Origin: Mesorhizobium sp.
GTDB taxonomy: Bacteria; Pseudomonadota; Alphaproteobacteria; Rhizobiales; Rhizobiaceae
Reading direction: 5' to 3'
Length of the DNA stretch: 51,820 nucleotides
Assembly: GCA_004020545.1 (NCBI GenBank)
Contig: SAQE01000044.1
Coordinates: forward strand, 1 to 51,820
The notes under the pieces are model-generated. The model was not told the DNA's origin. It saw only the letters and a list, made by a program, of their open reading frames with translations, and did no database searches. This document shows, piece after piece, positions 1-7,541 of this stretch. Position numbers and translations under genes: made by a program. Each line of letters starts with the position of its first letter. The first letter of the stretch is position 1.

Positions 1-1
1 C

Positions 2-55
2 CTCAGACGCTTCAACGCCATCACAGACGGCTTCGTTCTGGCCTCGCAAAAATGA
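2..55 (+). CDS. C-terminal end of an unidentified protein (partial)
   Basis: An open frame enters from the left edge and stops at TGA 53-55. The visible 17 residues read LRRFNAITDGFVLASQK. The codons have G or C at most third positions, like the neighbours, which supports real coding. Too little is present to name a family, and it could be a chance frame. Confidence 0.4.
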   Translation, partial: LRRFNAITDGFVLASQK

Positions 56-83
56 GCCCGAAGCAAATGTGTGCGCACGCTAG

Positions 84-109
84 CCTTCTCCCACAACAAG
101 GGGAGAAGG
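84..109. repeat. Small palindromic hairpin repeat
   Basis: CCTTCTCCC and GGGAGAAGG form a 9-bp stem around a short loop between the partial gene and the MmyB-type regulator. Similar C-rich/G-rich hairpins with a CAA-containing loop recur at 1028-1048, 4963-4983 and about 51680-51700, so it belongs to a dispersed intergenic repeat family. It has no T-run on the forward strand. Confidence 0.55.
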
Positions 110-168
110 GAGAGCTATAACCTCTCCAGTAATTGAATTGCTCCCCTCGCCGGCCTAGTCATTTCCCC

Positions 169-978
169 ATGACCACATCCGACATCTCCGCCGGCAGCCT
201 CATTCGGGAGTGGCGCACGCGGCGGCGCATGAGCCAGCTCGACCTCGCCATGGAGGCCGATATCTCGCAGCGGCATCTTTCCTTTGTCGAAAGCGGCCGC
301 GCCCAGCCGTCGCGCGAGATGGTGCTGCATCTGGCCGAGCAGCTCTCTATTCCTCTGCGCCAGCGCAACCAATTGCTGCTCGCGGCCGGCTTCGCGCCGA
401 GCTTCAGCGAAAGGCCGCTGACCGATGCGACGCTGGCGCCGGCGCTTGCCGCGGTCCAGACTGTGCTGAAAGGCCACGAGCCCTTCCCTGCCCTTGCTGT
501 GGACCGGCACTGGAACCTTGTCTCCGCCAATGCGGCGATCGGCTCGTTCCTCGCCGACGTTTCCGAGCCGTCGCTGCTCAAGCCGCCCGTCAATGTGCTG
601 AGGCTGAGCCTGCATCCGGGCGGCGTCGCGCCGCGCATCGTCAACCTGGCGGAATGGCGTGCGCATCTGCTCGAGCGCCTGAAACACCAGAACGACGCCA
701 CCGGCGACCCGGTGCTGATCGAACTGGAGCACGAGCTGCGCGCCTATCCGTCAGGGCTGAAGAGCAACCGGCCGGCCCCGGTCGAGCCGAGCGGTATCGT
801 GCATCCGCTCAGGCTCGCGCACGGCGATACGGTGCTTTCCTTCATCAGCACGATCACCGTGTTCGGCACGCCACTCGACGTCACGTTGTCTGAATTGGCG
901 ATCGAATCTTTTTTCCCGGCCGACGAGCAGACACGGACGGTGCTGGTGCGGCTGGCGCGGGAGCCGAGCTCTCGATAG
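169..978 (+). CDS. XRE-family HTH regulator with MmyB-like ligand-binding domain
   Basis: Predicted cytoplasmic DNA-binding regulator of 269 aa. An HTH_3/XRE domain lies at about residues 7-65 (LIREWRTRRRMSQLDLAMEA, then recognition-helix region SQRHLSFVESGRAQPS). The rest matches the MmyB-like domain found C-terminal to HTH in many proteobacterial and actinobacterial regulators, with the typical WNLVSANAA stretch near residue 115. MmyB domains are thought to bind small ligands such as fatty acids; the ligand here is unknown. An upstream TTG at 133 would add 12 residues, but the ATG at 169 gives the usual family N-terminus. It stands alone, converging on the EamA transporter. Confidence 0.85.
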   Translation: MTTSDISAGSLIREWRTRRRMSQLDLAMEADISQRHLSFVESGRAQPSREMVLHLAEQLSIPLRQRNQLLLAAGFAPSFSERPLTDATLAPALAAVQTVLKGHEPFPALAVDRHWNLVSANAAIGSFLADVSEPSLLKPPVNVLRLSLHPGGVAPRIVNLAEWRAHLLERLKHQNDATGDPVLIELEHELRAYPSGLKSNRPAPVEPSGIVHPLRLAHGDTVLSFISTITVFGTPLDVTLSELAIESFFPADEQTRTVLVRLAREPSSR

Positions 979-1000
979 CTCAAATAGAAAGGTTCGCGGG

Positions 1001-1163
1001 ACAGCACCCCCCTCTGGCCTGCCGGCCATCTCCCCGCAAGGGGGGAGATCAGCAGCTTTGCCGACGGGCGCTCTTCCTGCAACGTCGGCGATTGGCGAAA
1101 GCCAAGGTGACATCCAATCTCCCCCCTTGCGGGGGAGATGTCCGGCAGGACAGAGGGGGGTGT
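1001..1163. repeat. Long imperfect inverted repeat (MITE-like palindromic unit)
   Basis: The left arm (1001-1050) and the right arm (1117-1163) are near reverse complements. Both carry CCCCCCTCTG, then CTGCCGG, CATCTCCCC and a GCAAGGGGGGAGAT core. About 65 bp of unrelated sequence separates the arms. The unit sits between two convergent genes, so it may also end transcription in both directions. Shorter relatives occur elsewhere in the window (4963-4983, 7488-7523, about 51665-51700). Confidence 0.7.
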
Positions 1164-1201
1164 GAAGGAACTCGGCCTTTGAGGTTTCCTTTTGAAACAG
1201 A

Positions 1202-2149
1202 TCACCCCTGCGGCGGCGTCGCCCTTCGCGTCCGTGTGCGCTCCAGGCCCAGTTGCCGTTCGCGCCAGATGATGAAGATGCCGGCGGCAACGACGATCAC
1301 GCCGCCGATCAACGTGTTGAACGACGTCACGTCGCCGAACACGGAATAGCCGACGACAACGCCGAGAATCATCGAGGTGTATTCGAAGGGCGCCACGACG
1401 GAAGCCTCGGCGTGGCGGTAGGCGGCCGTCATCAGGATCTGGCCGAGCCCGCCGCAGAAGCCGGCCACGACAAGGAGCGCGGCTTGCATCGGTGTCAGCG
1501 CCTGCCAGCCGAAAGGCAGCGTCAGCAATGAAAGCACGCTCGCCGTCGAGGAGAACCACAGCACGATCGTCGCCGTCTTTTCGGTCTGCACGAGATTGCG
1601 CACCAGAAGCATGGCGACGGCGGAGATCGCCGCGGCGATCAGCGCCGCCATGACGCCCAACACTTCCTGATCGTCGAGCGCCTCGTCGGAATTCAAGAGC
1701 GTCAGTTCCGGCCAGGAGATGATGAGCACGCCGACAAGACCGACGGCGACAGCGCTCCAACGATAAGCGCGGATCGTCTCGCCGAGGAAGACCGAGGAGA
1801 ACACAACGACCAGCAACGGCTGGGCATAGTTCAGCGTGATCGCCTCGGGCAGCGGCAGCCTGGTCAGCGCGAAGAAGCCGAGCCCCATGGCGCCGACGCC
1901 GACAATGCCGCGCGCGACGTGGTTGAACGGCCGTTTCGTGGTGAAGGCCGTGCCAAGCTGTCCCTTGAACGCCAGGAAGGCGATGATCGGGAAGATGGCG
2001 AAGAAGGAGCGGAAGAAGGCGATCTGACCGGCGGGCACGTCGCCGGCCGCCTTGATGCAGGTCTGCATGCCGACGAAGACCGCCACGGAGACGATCTTCA
2101 GCGCAATGCCGCGCAGCGTGTCGTGGCCGACGGCATGATCGACGGTCAT
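1202..2149 (-). CDS. DMT-family EamA transporter
   Basis: Inner-membrane protein of 315 aa with about ten hydrophobic segments arranged as two EamA repeats, the layout of drug/metabolite transporters such as RhaT and YdcZ relatives. The substrate cannot be told from sequence. The start was set at ATG 2149 (MTVDHAVGHDTLRG), which leads straight into the first membrane helix; the open frame runs further upstream but into the divergent pepN region and without family character. The C-terminus is basic (RERQLGLERTRTRR), as expected for a cytoplasmic tail. It is divergent from pepN with 153 bp between them. Confidence 0.85.
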   Translation of the reverse strand: MTVDHAVGHDTLRGIALKIVSVAVFVGMQTCIKAAGDVPAGQIAFFRSFFAIFPIIAFLAFKGQLGTAFTTKRPFNHVARGIVGVGAMGLGFFALTRLPLPEAITLNYAQPLLVVVFSSVFLGETIRAYRWSAVAVGLVGVLIISWPELTLLNSDEALDDQEVLGVMAALIAAAISAVAMLLVRNLVQTEKTATIVLWFSSTASVLSLLTLPFGWQALTPMQAALLVVAGFCGGLGQILMTAAYRHAEASVVAPFEYTSMILGVVVGYSVFGDVTSFNTLIGGVIVVAAGIFIIWRERQLGLERTRTRRATPPQG

Positions 2150-2302
2150 CTTGCCTCGTGACGGTGGTCGGAAACGAAGCCCAGAAATAGACCCCGGCGC
2201 AGTTTTGTCGAGTGACCGTTTCGTGTAAAGAGCGCGGACTTCAAAATTCTTGGGCCAGCAACACCCGCTGTCCGCCCGAAAATCGACAGGAAAACCAACG
2301 GA

Positions 2303-4948
2303 ATGCGCACCGATACCGGCCATGTCTTCAAGCTCGAGGACTATCGCCCCAGCGACTACCTCATTCCGCGGACCAATCTCGATTTCCGCCTGTCGCCGGA
2401 TGCGACCCGCGTCACTGCCGTGCTGACCATCGAGCGGCGCGAAGGCGTCGCGGCGTCGGCGCCGCTGGTGCTCGACGGCGACGGGCTGACGCTGCTTGGC
2501 GTTGCCATCGATGGGCATGTGCTCTCGCCCTCCGACTATCAGGCGACGCCGGACCAACTGACCATTGCAAAGCCGCCGGCGGCGCAAAGCTTCGAGCTTC
2601 GCCTCGAGACCGAGGTCGCGCCGTCGCGCAACGAGGCGCTGATGGGGCTTTACCGCTCGAACAACGTCTATTGCACGCAATGCGAGGCCGAGGGCTTCCG
2701 CCGCATCACCTATTTCCTCGACCGGCCCGACATCCTCTCCGTCTACACCGTGCGTATCGAGGCGCCGCACAACGAGGCGCCGCTTCTACTTTCCAACGGC
2801 AATCCTATCGAAAGCGGCACGCTCGCCGACGGTTGGCACTATGCCGTCTGGCATGACCCCTTCCCGAAGCCCTCCTATCTCTTCGCGCTGGTGGCGGGCG
2901 CGCTCGGCCAGGTGGCCGGCACCTTCACCACCATGTCCGGCCGCGAAGTCGAGCTCGGCATCTATGTCGAGCCCGGCAAGGAGAGGCTTGCCGGCTACGC
3001 GATGGATGCGTTGAAGCGCTCGATGAAATGGGACGAGGAGGCCTTCGGCCGCGAATACGACCTCGACGTCTTCAACATCGTCGCCGTTTCCGACTTCAAC
3101 ATGGGCGCGATGGAGAACAAGGGCCTCAACATCTTCAACGACAAATATGTGCTGGCCGACGAGGAAACCGCGACCGACGCCGACTTCGCCAATATCGAGG
3201 CGATCATCGCGCATGAATATTTCCACAACTGGACCGGCAACAGAATCACTTGCCGCGACTGGTTCCAGCTTTGCCTGAAGGAAGGGCTGACGGTTTACCG
3301 CGACCACGAATTCTCCGCCGACCAGCGCTCGCGCGCGGTGAAGCGCATCGCCGAGGTGCGCACGCTGCGCGCCCATCAATTCCCCGAGGACCAGGGGCCG
3401 CTGGCACATCCGGTCAGGCCGCGCCGCTACCGCGAGATCAACAACTTCTACACGGCGACTGTCTATGAGAAGGGCTCGGAAGTGGTGCGCATGATCCGCA
3501 CCATTCTCGGGCCCGAGGCGTTCCGCGCCGGCATGGACCTCTATTTCGAGCGGCATGACGGCGAGGCCGCGACGATCGAGGACTTCCTCAAGGTGTTCGA
3601 GGACGTCTCGGGGCGAGACCTCGCGCAATTCGCGCTCTGGTACCACCAGGCCGGCACGCCGAACCTGACGGTCGGTTCCTCCTACAATGCGGCGGCCAAG
3701 GCGTTCACGCTGGAGATCGAACAGTCGGTGCCGCCGACACCGTCGGAAAGCCGCAAGCGGCTGATGCATATTCCGCTTGCCTTCGGACTGGTCGGCGCCG
3801 GCGGCAAGCCTATCGCTTGGGCAGCCGTCGATGGTGCCGCCGTCGAGGACGGCGTCATCCATGTGCGCAAGCGGCGGCACACGGTGCGCTTCTCAGGCGT
3901 TGCAGAGCGGCCCTCGCTGTCGCTCAACCGTGGCTTCTCGGCGCCGGTCACGCTCTCTGCGCAGCAGAAGGCCGACGACCAGTTCTTCCTCGCCAGCCAT
4001 GACAGCGACTCCTTCTCGCGCTGGCAGGCGTTCAACACGCTGCTCACCGATGCGCTGATTGCTGCCTTCCGTCAGGTGCTGGGCGGCAAGGAGCCGGCCT
4101 TTGCACAAAAGCTCGCCGACCTTGCCGGCCGAATCGCCGGCGACGAGACCCTGGAGCCGGCCTACCGGGCGCTGGCCTTGTCGCTGCCCGGCGAAGCCGA
4201 CATTGCCCGCGATATCGGCAAGGGCATCGATCCGGACGCCGTCTTCGCCGCCCGCGAGGCGCTGGCGCAGACAATCGCCGAGGCGAATCGTGAGAGCTTC
4301 TCAGGCCTCTACGACAGCCTCGCCGACAAGGGTCCATTCACCCCCGACGCGGCGAGCGCCGGGCGCCGGGCGCTGCGCAACACCCTGCTCGATTACCTTT
4401 CGCTGCTGCCCGAGGGCACGGCACTTGCCGCGGCGCATTTCCGCGCGGCAACCAACATGACGGATCGCGCCGCGGCGCTCACCGTGCTGGCGCACCGCCA
4501 TGCCGGCTCGGCGCAAGCGGACGAGGCGCTGGCGGCCTTCGAGGCGCGGTACCGCGGCGATGCGCTGGTGCTCGACAAATGGTTCCAGATCCAGGCCGGC
4601 GTGCCCGGCCCGCGGACCGTCGAGACGGTGCGCGCGCTGATGCGGCATCCCGCCTTCTCGATCGCCAACCCGAACCGGGTGCGTTCCCTGATCGGCACCT
4701 TCTTCAGCGCCAACCAGACCGGCTTCCATCGCGCCGACGGCCAGGGCTACCGCTTGTTCGCCGAGACCGTGCTGGAGGTCGAGAAGCGCAACCCGCAGGT
4801 GGCGGCAAGGCTGGCGACCGCGATGCGGTCCTGGCGCTCGCTGGAACCGATCCGGCAGGACAAGGCAAGGCAGGCGCTGCTGCAGATCGCGAACGTCGAG
4901 AACCTCTCGGCCGATCTGCGCGATATCGTGGAGCGCACGCTGGCCTAG
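2303..4948 (+). CDS. pepN: Aminopeptidase N (M1 family zinc metallopeptidase)
   Basis: Removes N-terminal residues from peptides in the cytoplasm. The 881-aa length matches Escherichia coli-type PepN (about 870). The exopeptidase motif GAMEN is at residues 268-272. The zinc motif HEYFH is at 304-308, with E305 as catalytic base and E327 of KEGLTVY as third zinc ligand. The NNFYTATVYEKGSEVV block carries the conserved tyrosine. An Ig-like DUF3458 domain and a helical C-terminal domain follow. The start is ATG 2303 with an AGGA-like site about 10 bases upstream. It is followed by a small hairpin repeat and the PleC-like kinase. Confidence 0.97.
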   Translation: MRTDTGHVFKLEDYRPSDYLIPRTNLDFRLSPDATRVTAVLTIERREGVAASAPLVLDGDGLTLLGVAIDGHVLSPSDYQATPDQLTIAKPPAAQSFELRLETEVAPSRNEALMGLYRSNNVYCTQCEAEGFRRITYFLDRPDILSVYTVRIEAPHNEAPLLLSNGNPIESGTLADGWHYAVWHDPFPKPSYLFALVAGALGQVAGTFTTMSGREVELGIYVEPGKERLAGYAMDALKRSMKWDEEAFGREYDLDVFNIVAVSDFNMGAMENKGLNIFNDKYVLADEETATDADFANIEAIIAHEYFHNWTGNRITCRDWFQLCLKEGLTVYRDHEFSADQRSRAVKRIAEVRTLRAHQFPEDQGPLAHPVRPRRYREINNFYTATVYEKGSEVVRMIRTILGPEAFRAGMDLYFERHDGEAATIEDFLKVFEDVSGRDLAQFALWYHQAGTPNLTVGSSYNAAAKAFTLEIEQSVPPTPSESRKRLMHIPLAFGLVGAGGKPIAWAAVDGAAVEDGVIHVRKRRHTVRFSGVAERPSLSLNRGFSAPVTLSAQQKADDQFFLASHDSDSFSRWQAFNTLLTDALIAAFRQVLGGKEPAFAQKLADLAGRIAGDETLEPAYRALALSLPGEADIARDIGKGIDPDAVFAAREALAQTIAEANRESFSGLYDSLADKGPFTPDAASAGRRALRNTLLDYLSLLPEGTALAAAHFRAATNMTDRAAALTVLAHRHAGSAQADEALAAFEARYRGDALVLDKWFQIQAGVPGPRTVETVRALMRHPAFSIANPNRVRSLIGTFFSANQTGFHRADGQGYRLFAETVLEVEKRNPQVAARLATAMRSWRSLEPIRQDKARQALLQIANVENLSADLRDIVERTLA

Positions 4949-4962
4949 CGATGGAGCGCAAG

Positions 4963-4983
4963 TCTCCCCCACAAGGGGGGAGA
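4963..4983. repeat. Hairpin repeat between pepN and the PleC-like kinase
   Basis: TCTCCCCC, a CAA-containing loop and GGGGGGAGA make a compact hairpin 14 bases after the pepN stop. It belongs to the same C-rich/G-rich palindrome family as 1001-1163. It could act as an mRNA-stabilising or attenuating hairpin; there is no T-run directly after it. Confidence 0.55.
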
Positions 4984-5131
4984 TCAGCTATTTCGACGAA
5001 TTTCAATCAACTTTTAATCTTTTTTGGCCGCGCCTCTGGACAAGGCGAATCACCTTTGATTCTTTACTGACGATTCGGGCGTGCGGCGTAGCCGGGTCGT
5101 CAAGTATGCGGCAAATCGGGGAGTGCCATTT

Positions 5132-7453
5132 ATGGCCAAGACGGACGCGTGGGGCGCGCCCGGAGGGAAGGCTTTTGCGCGTCGCGAGGCAAGGGGCGAC
5201 GGGCTTGCCGGCAACGCGCGCCTGATCGCCGAGCCCGCTTACCAGCGGCTGCTGGCGGCGGAGCCGTTGCTGCGCCGCTCGATCCCCGCATTGATCGTCA
5301 TCTTCCTGATCGTCATCGCCGCGCTGCGCTTCCTGTCGCTGGTGAACGAGCGCGACGAGGTCGAACGGGAGACCAAGGCGGTGCTGGGTTTGGCCGCCGG
5401 ACAGATGGCGCAGGCAATCACCGCGGACCCGAGCGCGGCCGGCGCCAATGCCGTGGACCTCCTGGAGACCACCAGCCGCCAAGGCGCCATGGGCCGCAGC
5501 CATGTGCTTGCCATCACCGACGGCGCCTTCAAGATCATCGCCGTATCGCCATTGTCGACCGGCTGGCAGGGGCGCCCGCTCGACAGCCTCGTGCTCGGCG
5601 GACAGCCGCTCTTCATGTTCGGCGACCGTGCCGGCGTGATGGATGTCAGCATCGGCGGCAAGGACTGGTTTGCCGCCGTCAGCCTCACGGGCGACCGCAA
5701 GAACGCGGCGGCGGTGCTCGTGCCCAAGGAGGCGGTGTTCGACGGCTGGCGCAAGACGGTGTCGCTCAACGTCACGCTGTTCGTGCTGACGGCGGGCGTG
5801 CTGATCGTCATCCTCTATGCCTATTTCGGCCAGGCGGCGCGGGCCCAGGCAGCAGACCGCATCTATCTCGAGGCGCATCAGCGCATCGACATGGCGCTGG
5901 TGCGCGGCCGCTGCGGGTTGTGGGACTGGGACATGGTGCGCGGCAAGATGTACTGGTCGCGCTCGATGTACGACATGCTTGGCTACGAGCCCTGCGATAC
6001 GATGCTGTCGTTCGGCGAGGTCGACGAGATCATCCACCCCGACGACGGCGATCTCTTCGAGCTCGCCAACCGCATCGTCGAGCGCGAGATCGACCATATC
6101 GACCAGGTGTTCCGCATGCGCCATGCCGACGGGCAATGGGTGTGGATGCGGGCCCGCGCCCAGGTGATCGACCCGGAAGCGCCGGAGATCCAGCTGATCG
6201 GCATAGCCGTCGACGTCACCGAGCAGCGCCACCTGGCGCTGCGCTCGGAAGCGGCGGACATGCGGCTCAGGACCGCGATCGAGAACATCAACGAATCCTT
6301 CGTGCTGTGGGACGCCGCCGAGCGGCTGATCATGTGCAACTCCAAATTCCAGAAGGACAACGGGCTCTCGGACCGCGACGTGGTGCCGGGCGCCACCCGC
6401 GACATGCTGGAGGAGCGCATGCTCGCCTTCGCCTCGGAGCGCAGGCTCGCCAATGCCAACGGTCCGCACGGCGGCGTCACGCTGGAGCGTCAGCTCGCCG
6501 ACGGCCGCTGGCTTCAGGTCAACGAGCTCAGGACGCGCGACGGCGGCATCGTGTCGGTCGGCTCCGACATCACCCAGATCAAGCTGCACCAGGAAAAGCT
6601 GGTCGACAGCGAGCGCCGGCTGATGGCGACAATCCACGATCTCAGCCTCGCGCGGCGCGCCGAGGAGGAACGCGCCAAGGAGCTGGTCGAGCTCAACCGC
6701 AAATACATGAAGGAAACAGAGCGCGCGGAGGCGGCCAATCGGGCGAAGTCCGAATTCCTCGCCAACATGTCGCATGAATTGCGCACGCCGCTCAACGCCA
6801 TCATCGGCTTCTCGGAGTTGATGGAACAGCGCCTTTTCGGGCCGCTCGGCTCCGAACGCTACGAGGAATATGCCAGCGATATCAACGGCAGCGGCAAATA
6901 CCTGCTCGGCGTCATCAACGACATACTCGACATGTCGAAGATCGAGGCTGGCCAGTTCTCGCTCGATCGCGAGGAAATCGACCTCTGCCCGCTGATCAAG
7001 GAAACGGTGCGCGTCATCTCGCTGCAGGCGGCGGAAAAGTCGATCACGGTGGAGACGCGGATCGCCGACTCGATGCGGCTCTATGCCGACCGCCGCGCGA
7101 TCAAGCAGATCGCCATCAACCTTCTTTCCAACGCCGTGAAGTTCACCGGACAGGGCGGCAAGATCACGGTCCGGGCGCGCAGCGCCTCGGGCGCGCTGGT
7201 GCTCACCATCGAGGACAATGGCTGCGGTATCCCGAAACAGGCGCTGAGCAAGCTCGGACGGCCGTTCGAGCAGGTGCAGAACCAGTTCTCCAAGAACCAT
7301 ACCGGCTCGGGCCTCGGCCTTGCCATCTCCCGCTCACTGGCCGAACTGCAGGGCGGCGCGCTGAAGATTCGCTCGACGGAAGGCGTCGGCACCATCGTGT
7401 CGGTGCGCATCCCGCTGAAGAAGGCGCCGCCGACGGTGAAGGCGGCGGCCTGA
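5132..7453 (+). CDS. pleC: PAS-domain membrane histidine kinase, PleC-like
   Basis: Predicted inner-membrane sensor kinase of 773 aa. Membrane segments lie at about 51-70 and 213-232 and enclose a periplasmic loop. Two PAS regions follow (about 250-365 and 380-490). The HisKA domain has H548 in NMSHELRTPLNAIIGFSELM, and the HATPase has the N box (LLSNAVKFT), G1 (EDNGCGIP) and G2 (GSGLGLAI) motifs. The stretch after the H box resembles the PleC/DivJ/PdhS kinases of alphaproteobacteria. In Caulobacter, PleC acts mainly as a DivK and PleD phosphatase/kinase. ATG 5132 is preferred over GTG 5081 because GGGGAG lies 8 bases upstream. PleC identity is inferred from the domain set and its position next to glnE. 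Confidence 0.75.
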   Translation: MAKTDAWGAPGGKAFARREARGDGLAGNARLIAEPAYQRLLAAEPLLRRSIPALIVIFLIVIAALRFLSLVNERDEVERETKAVLGLAAGQMAQAITADPSAAGANAVDLLETTSRQGAMGRSHVLAITDGAFKIIAVSPLSTGWQGRPLDSLVLGGQPLFMFGDRAGVMDVSIGGKDWFAAVSLTGDRKNAAAVLVPKEAVFDGWRKTVSLNVTLFVLTAGVLIVILYAYFGQAARAQAADRIYLEAHQRIDMALVRGRCGLWDWDMVRGKMYWSRSMYDMLGYEPCDTMLSFGEVDEIIHPDDGDLFELANRIVEREIDHIDQVFRMRHADGQWVWMRARAQVIDPEAPEIQLIGIAVDVTEQRHLALRSEAADMRLRTAIENINESFVLWDAAERLIMCNSKFQKDNGLSDRDVVPGATRDMLEERMLAFASERRLANANGPHGGVTLERQLADGRWLQVNELRTRDGGIVSVGSDITQIKLHQEKLVDSERRLMATIHDLSLARRAEEERAKELVELNRKYMKETERAEAANRAKSEFLANMSHELRTPLNAIIGFSELMEQRLFGPLGSERYEEYASDINGSGKYLLGVINDILDMSKIEAGQFSLDREEIDLCPLIKETVRVISLQAAEKSITVETRIADSMRLYADRRAIKQIAINLLSNAVKFTGQGGKITVRARSASGALVLTIEDNGCGIPKQALSKLGRPFEQVQNQFSKNHTGSGLGLAISRSLAELQGGALKIRSTEGVGTIVSVRIPLKKAPPTVKAAA

Positions 7454-7487
7454 ATTTCATCGAAAAATCCGAAATGTCGGCGGGACA

Positions 7488-7523
7488 GCGCTCCCCTCTG
7501 TCCTGCCGGACAGAGGGGAGCGC
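7488..7523. terminator. Perfect 16-bp hairpin between convergent pleC-like gene and glnE
   Basis: GCGCTCCCCTCTGTCC and its exact reverse complement enclose the loop TGCC. The 36-bp palindrome sits between two convergent genes, where it could terminate or protect both transcripts. It lacks a clear T-run on either side. The CCTGCCGG core matches the centre of the arms of the 1001-1163 element, so it is also a member of that repeat family. Confidence 0.6.
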
Positions 7524-7541
7524 GAGGGAATGAGACGCGGA

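Noticed and set aside
5003-7300. A 765-residue frame opposite the PleC-like kinase
   Set aside because: Antisense to a gene with clear H, N and G boxes; composition is skewed to H, R and D with no domain.
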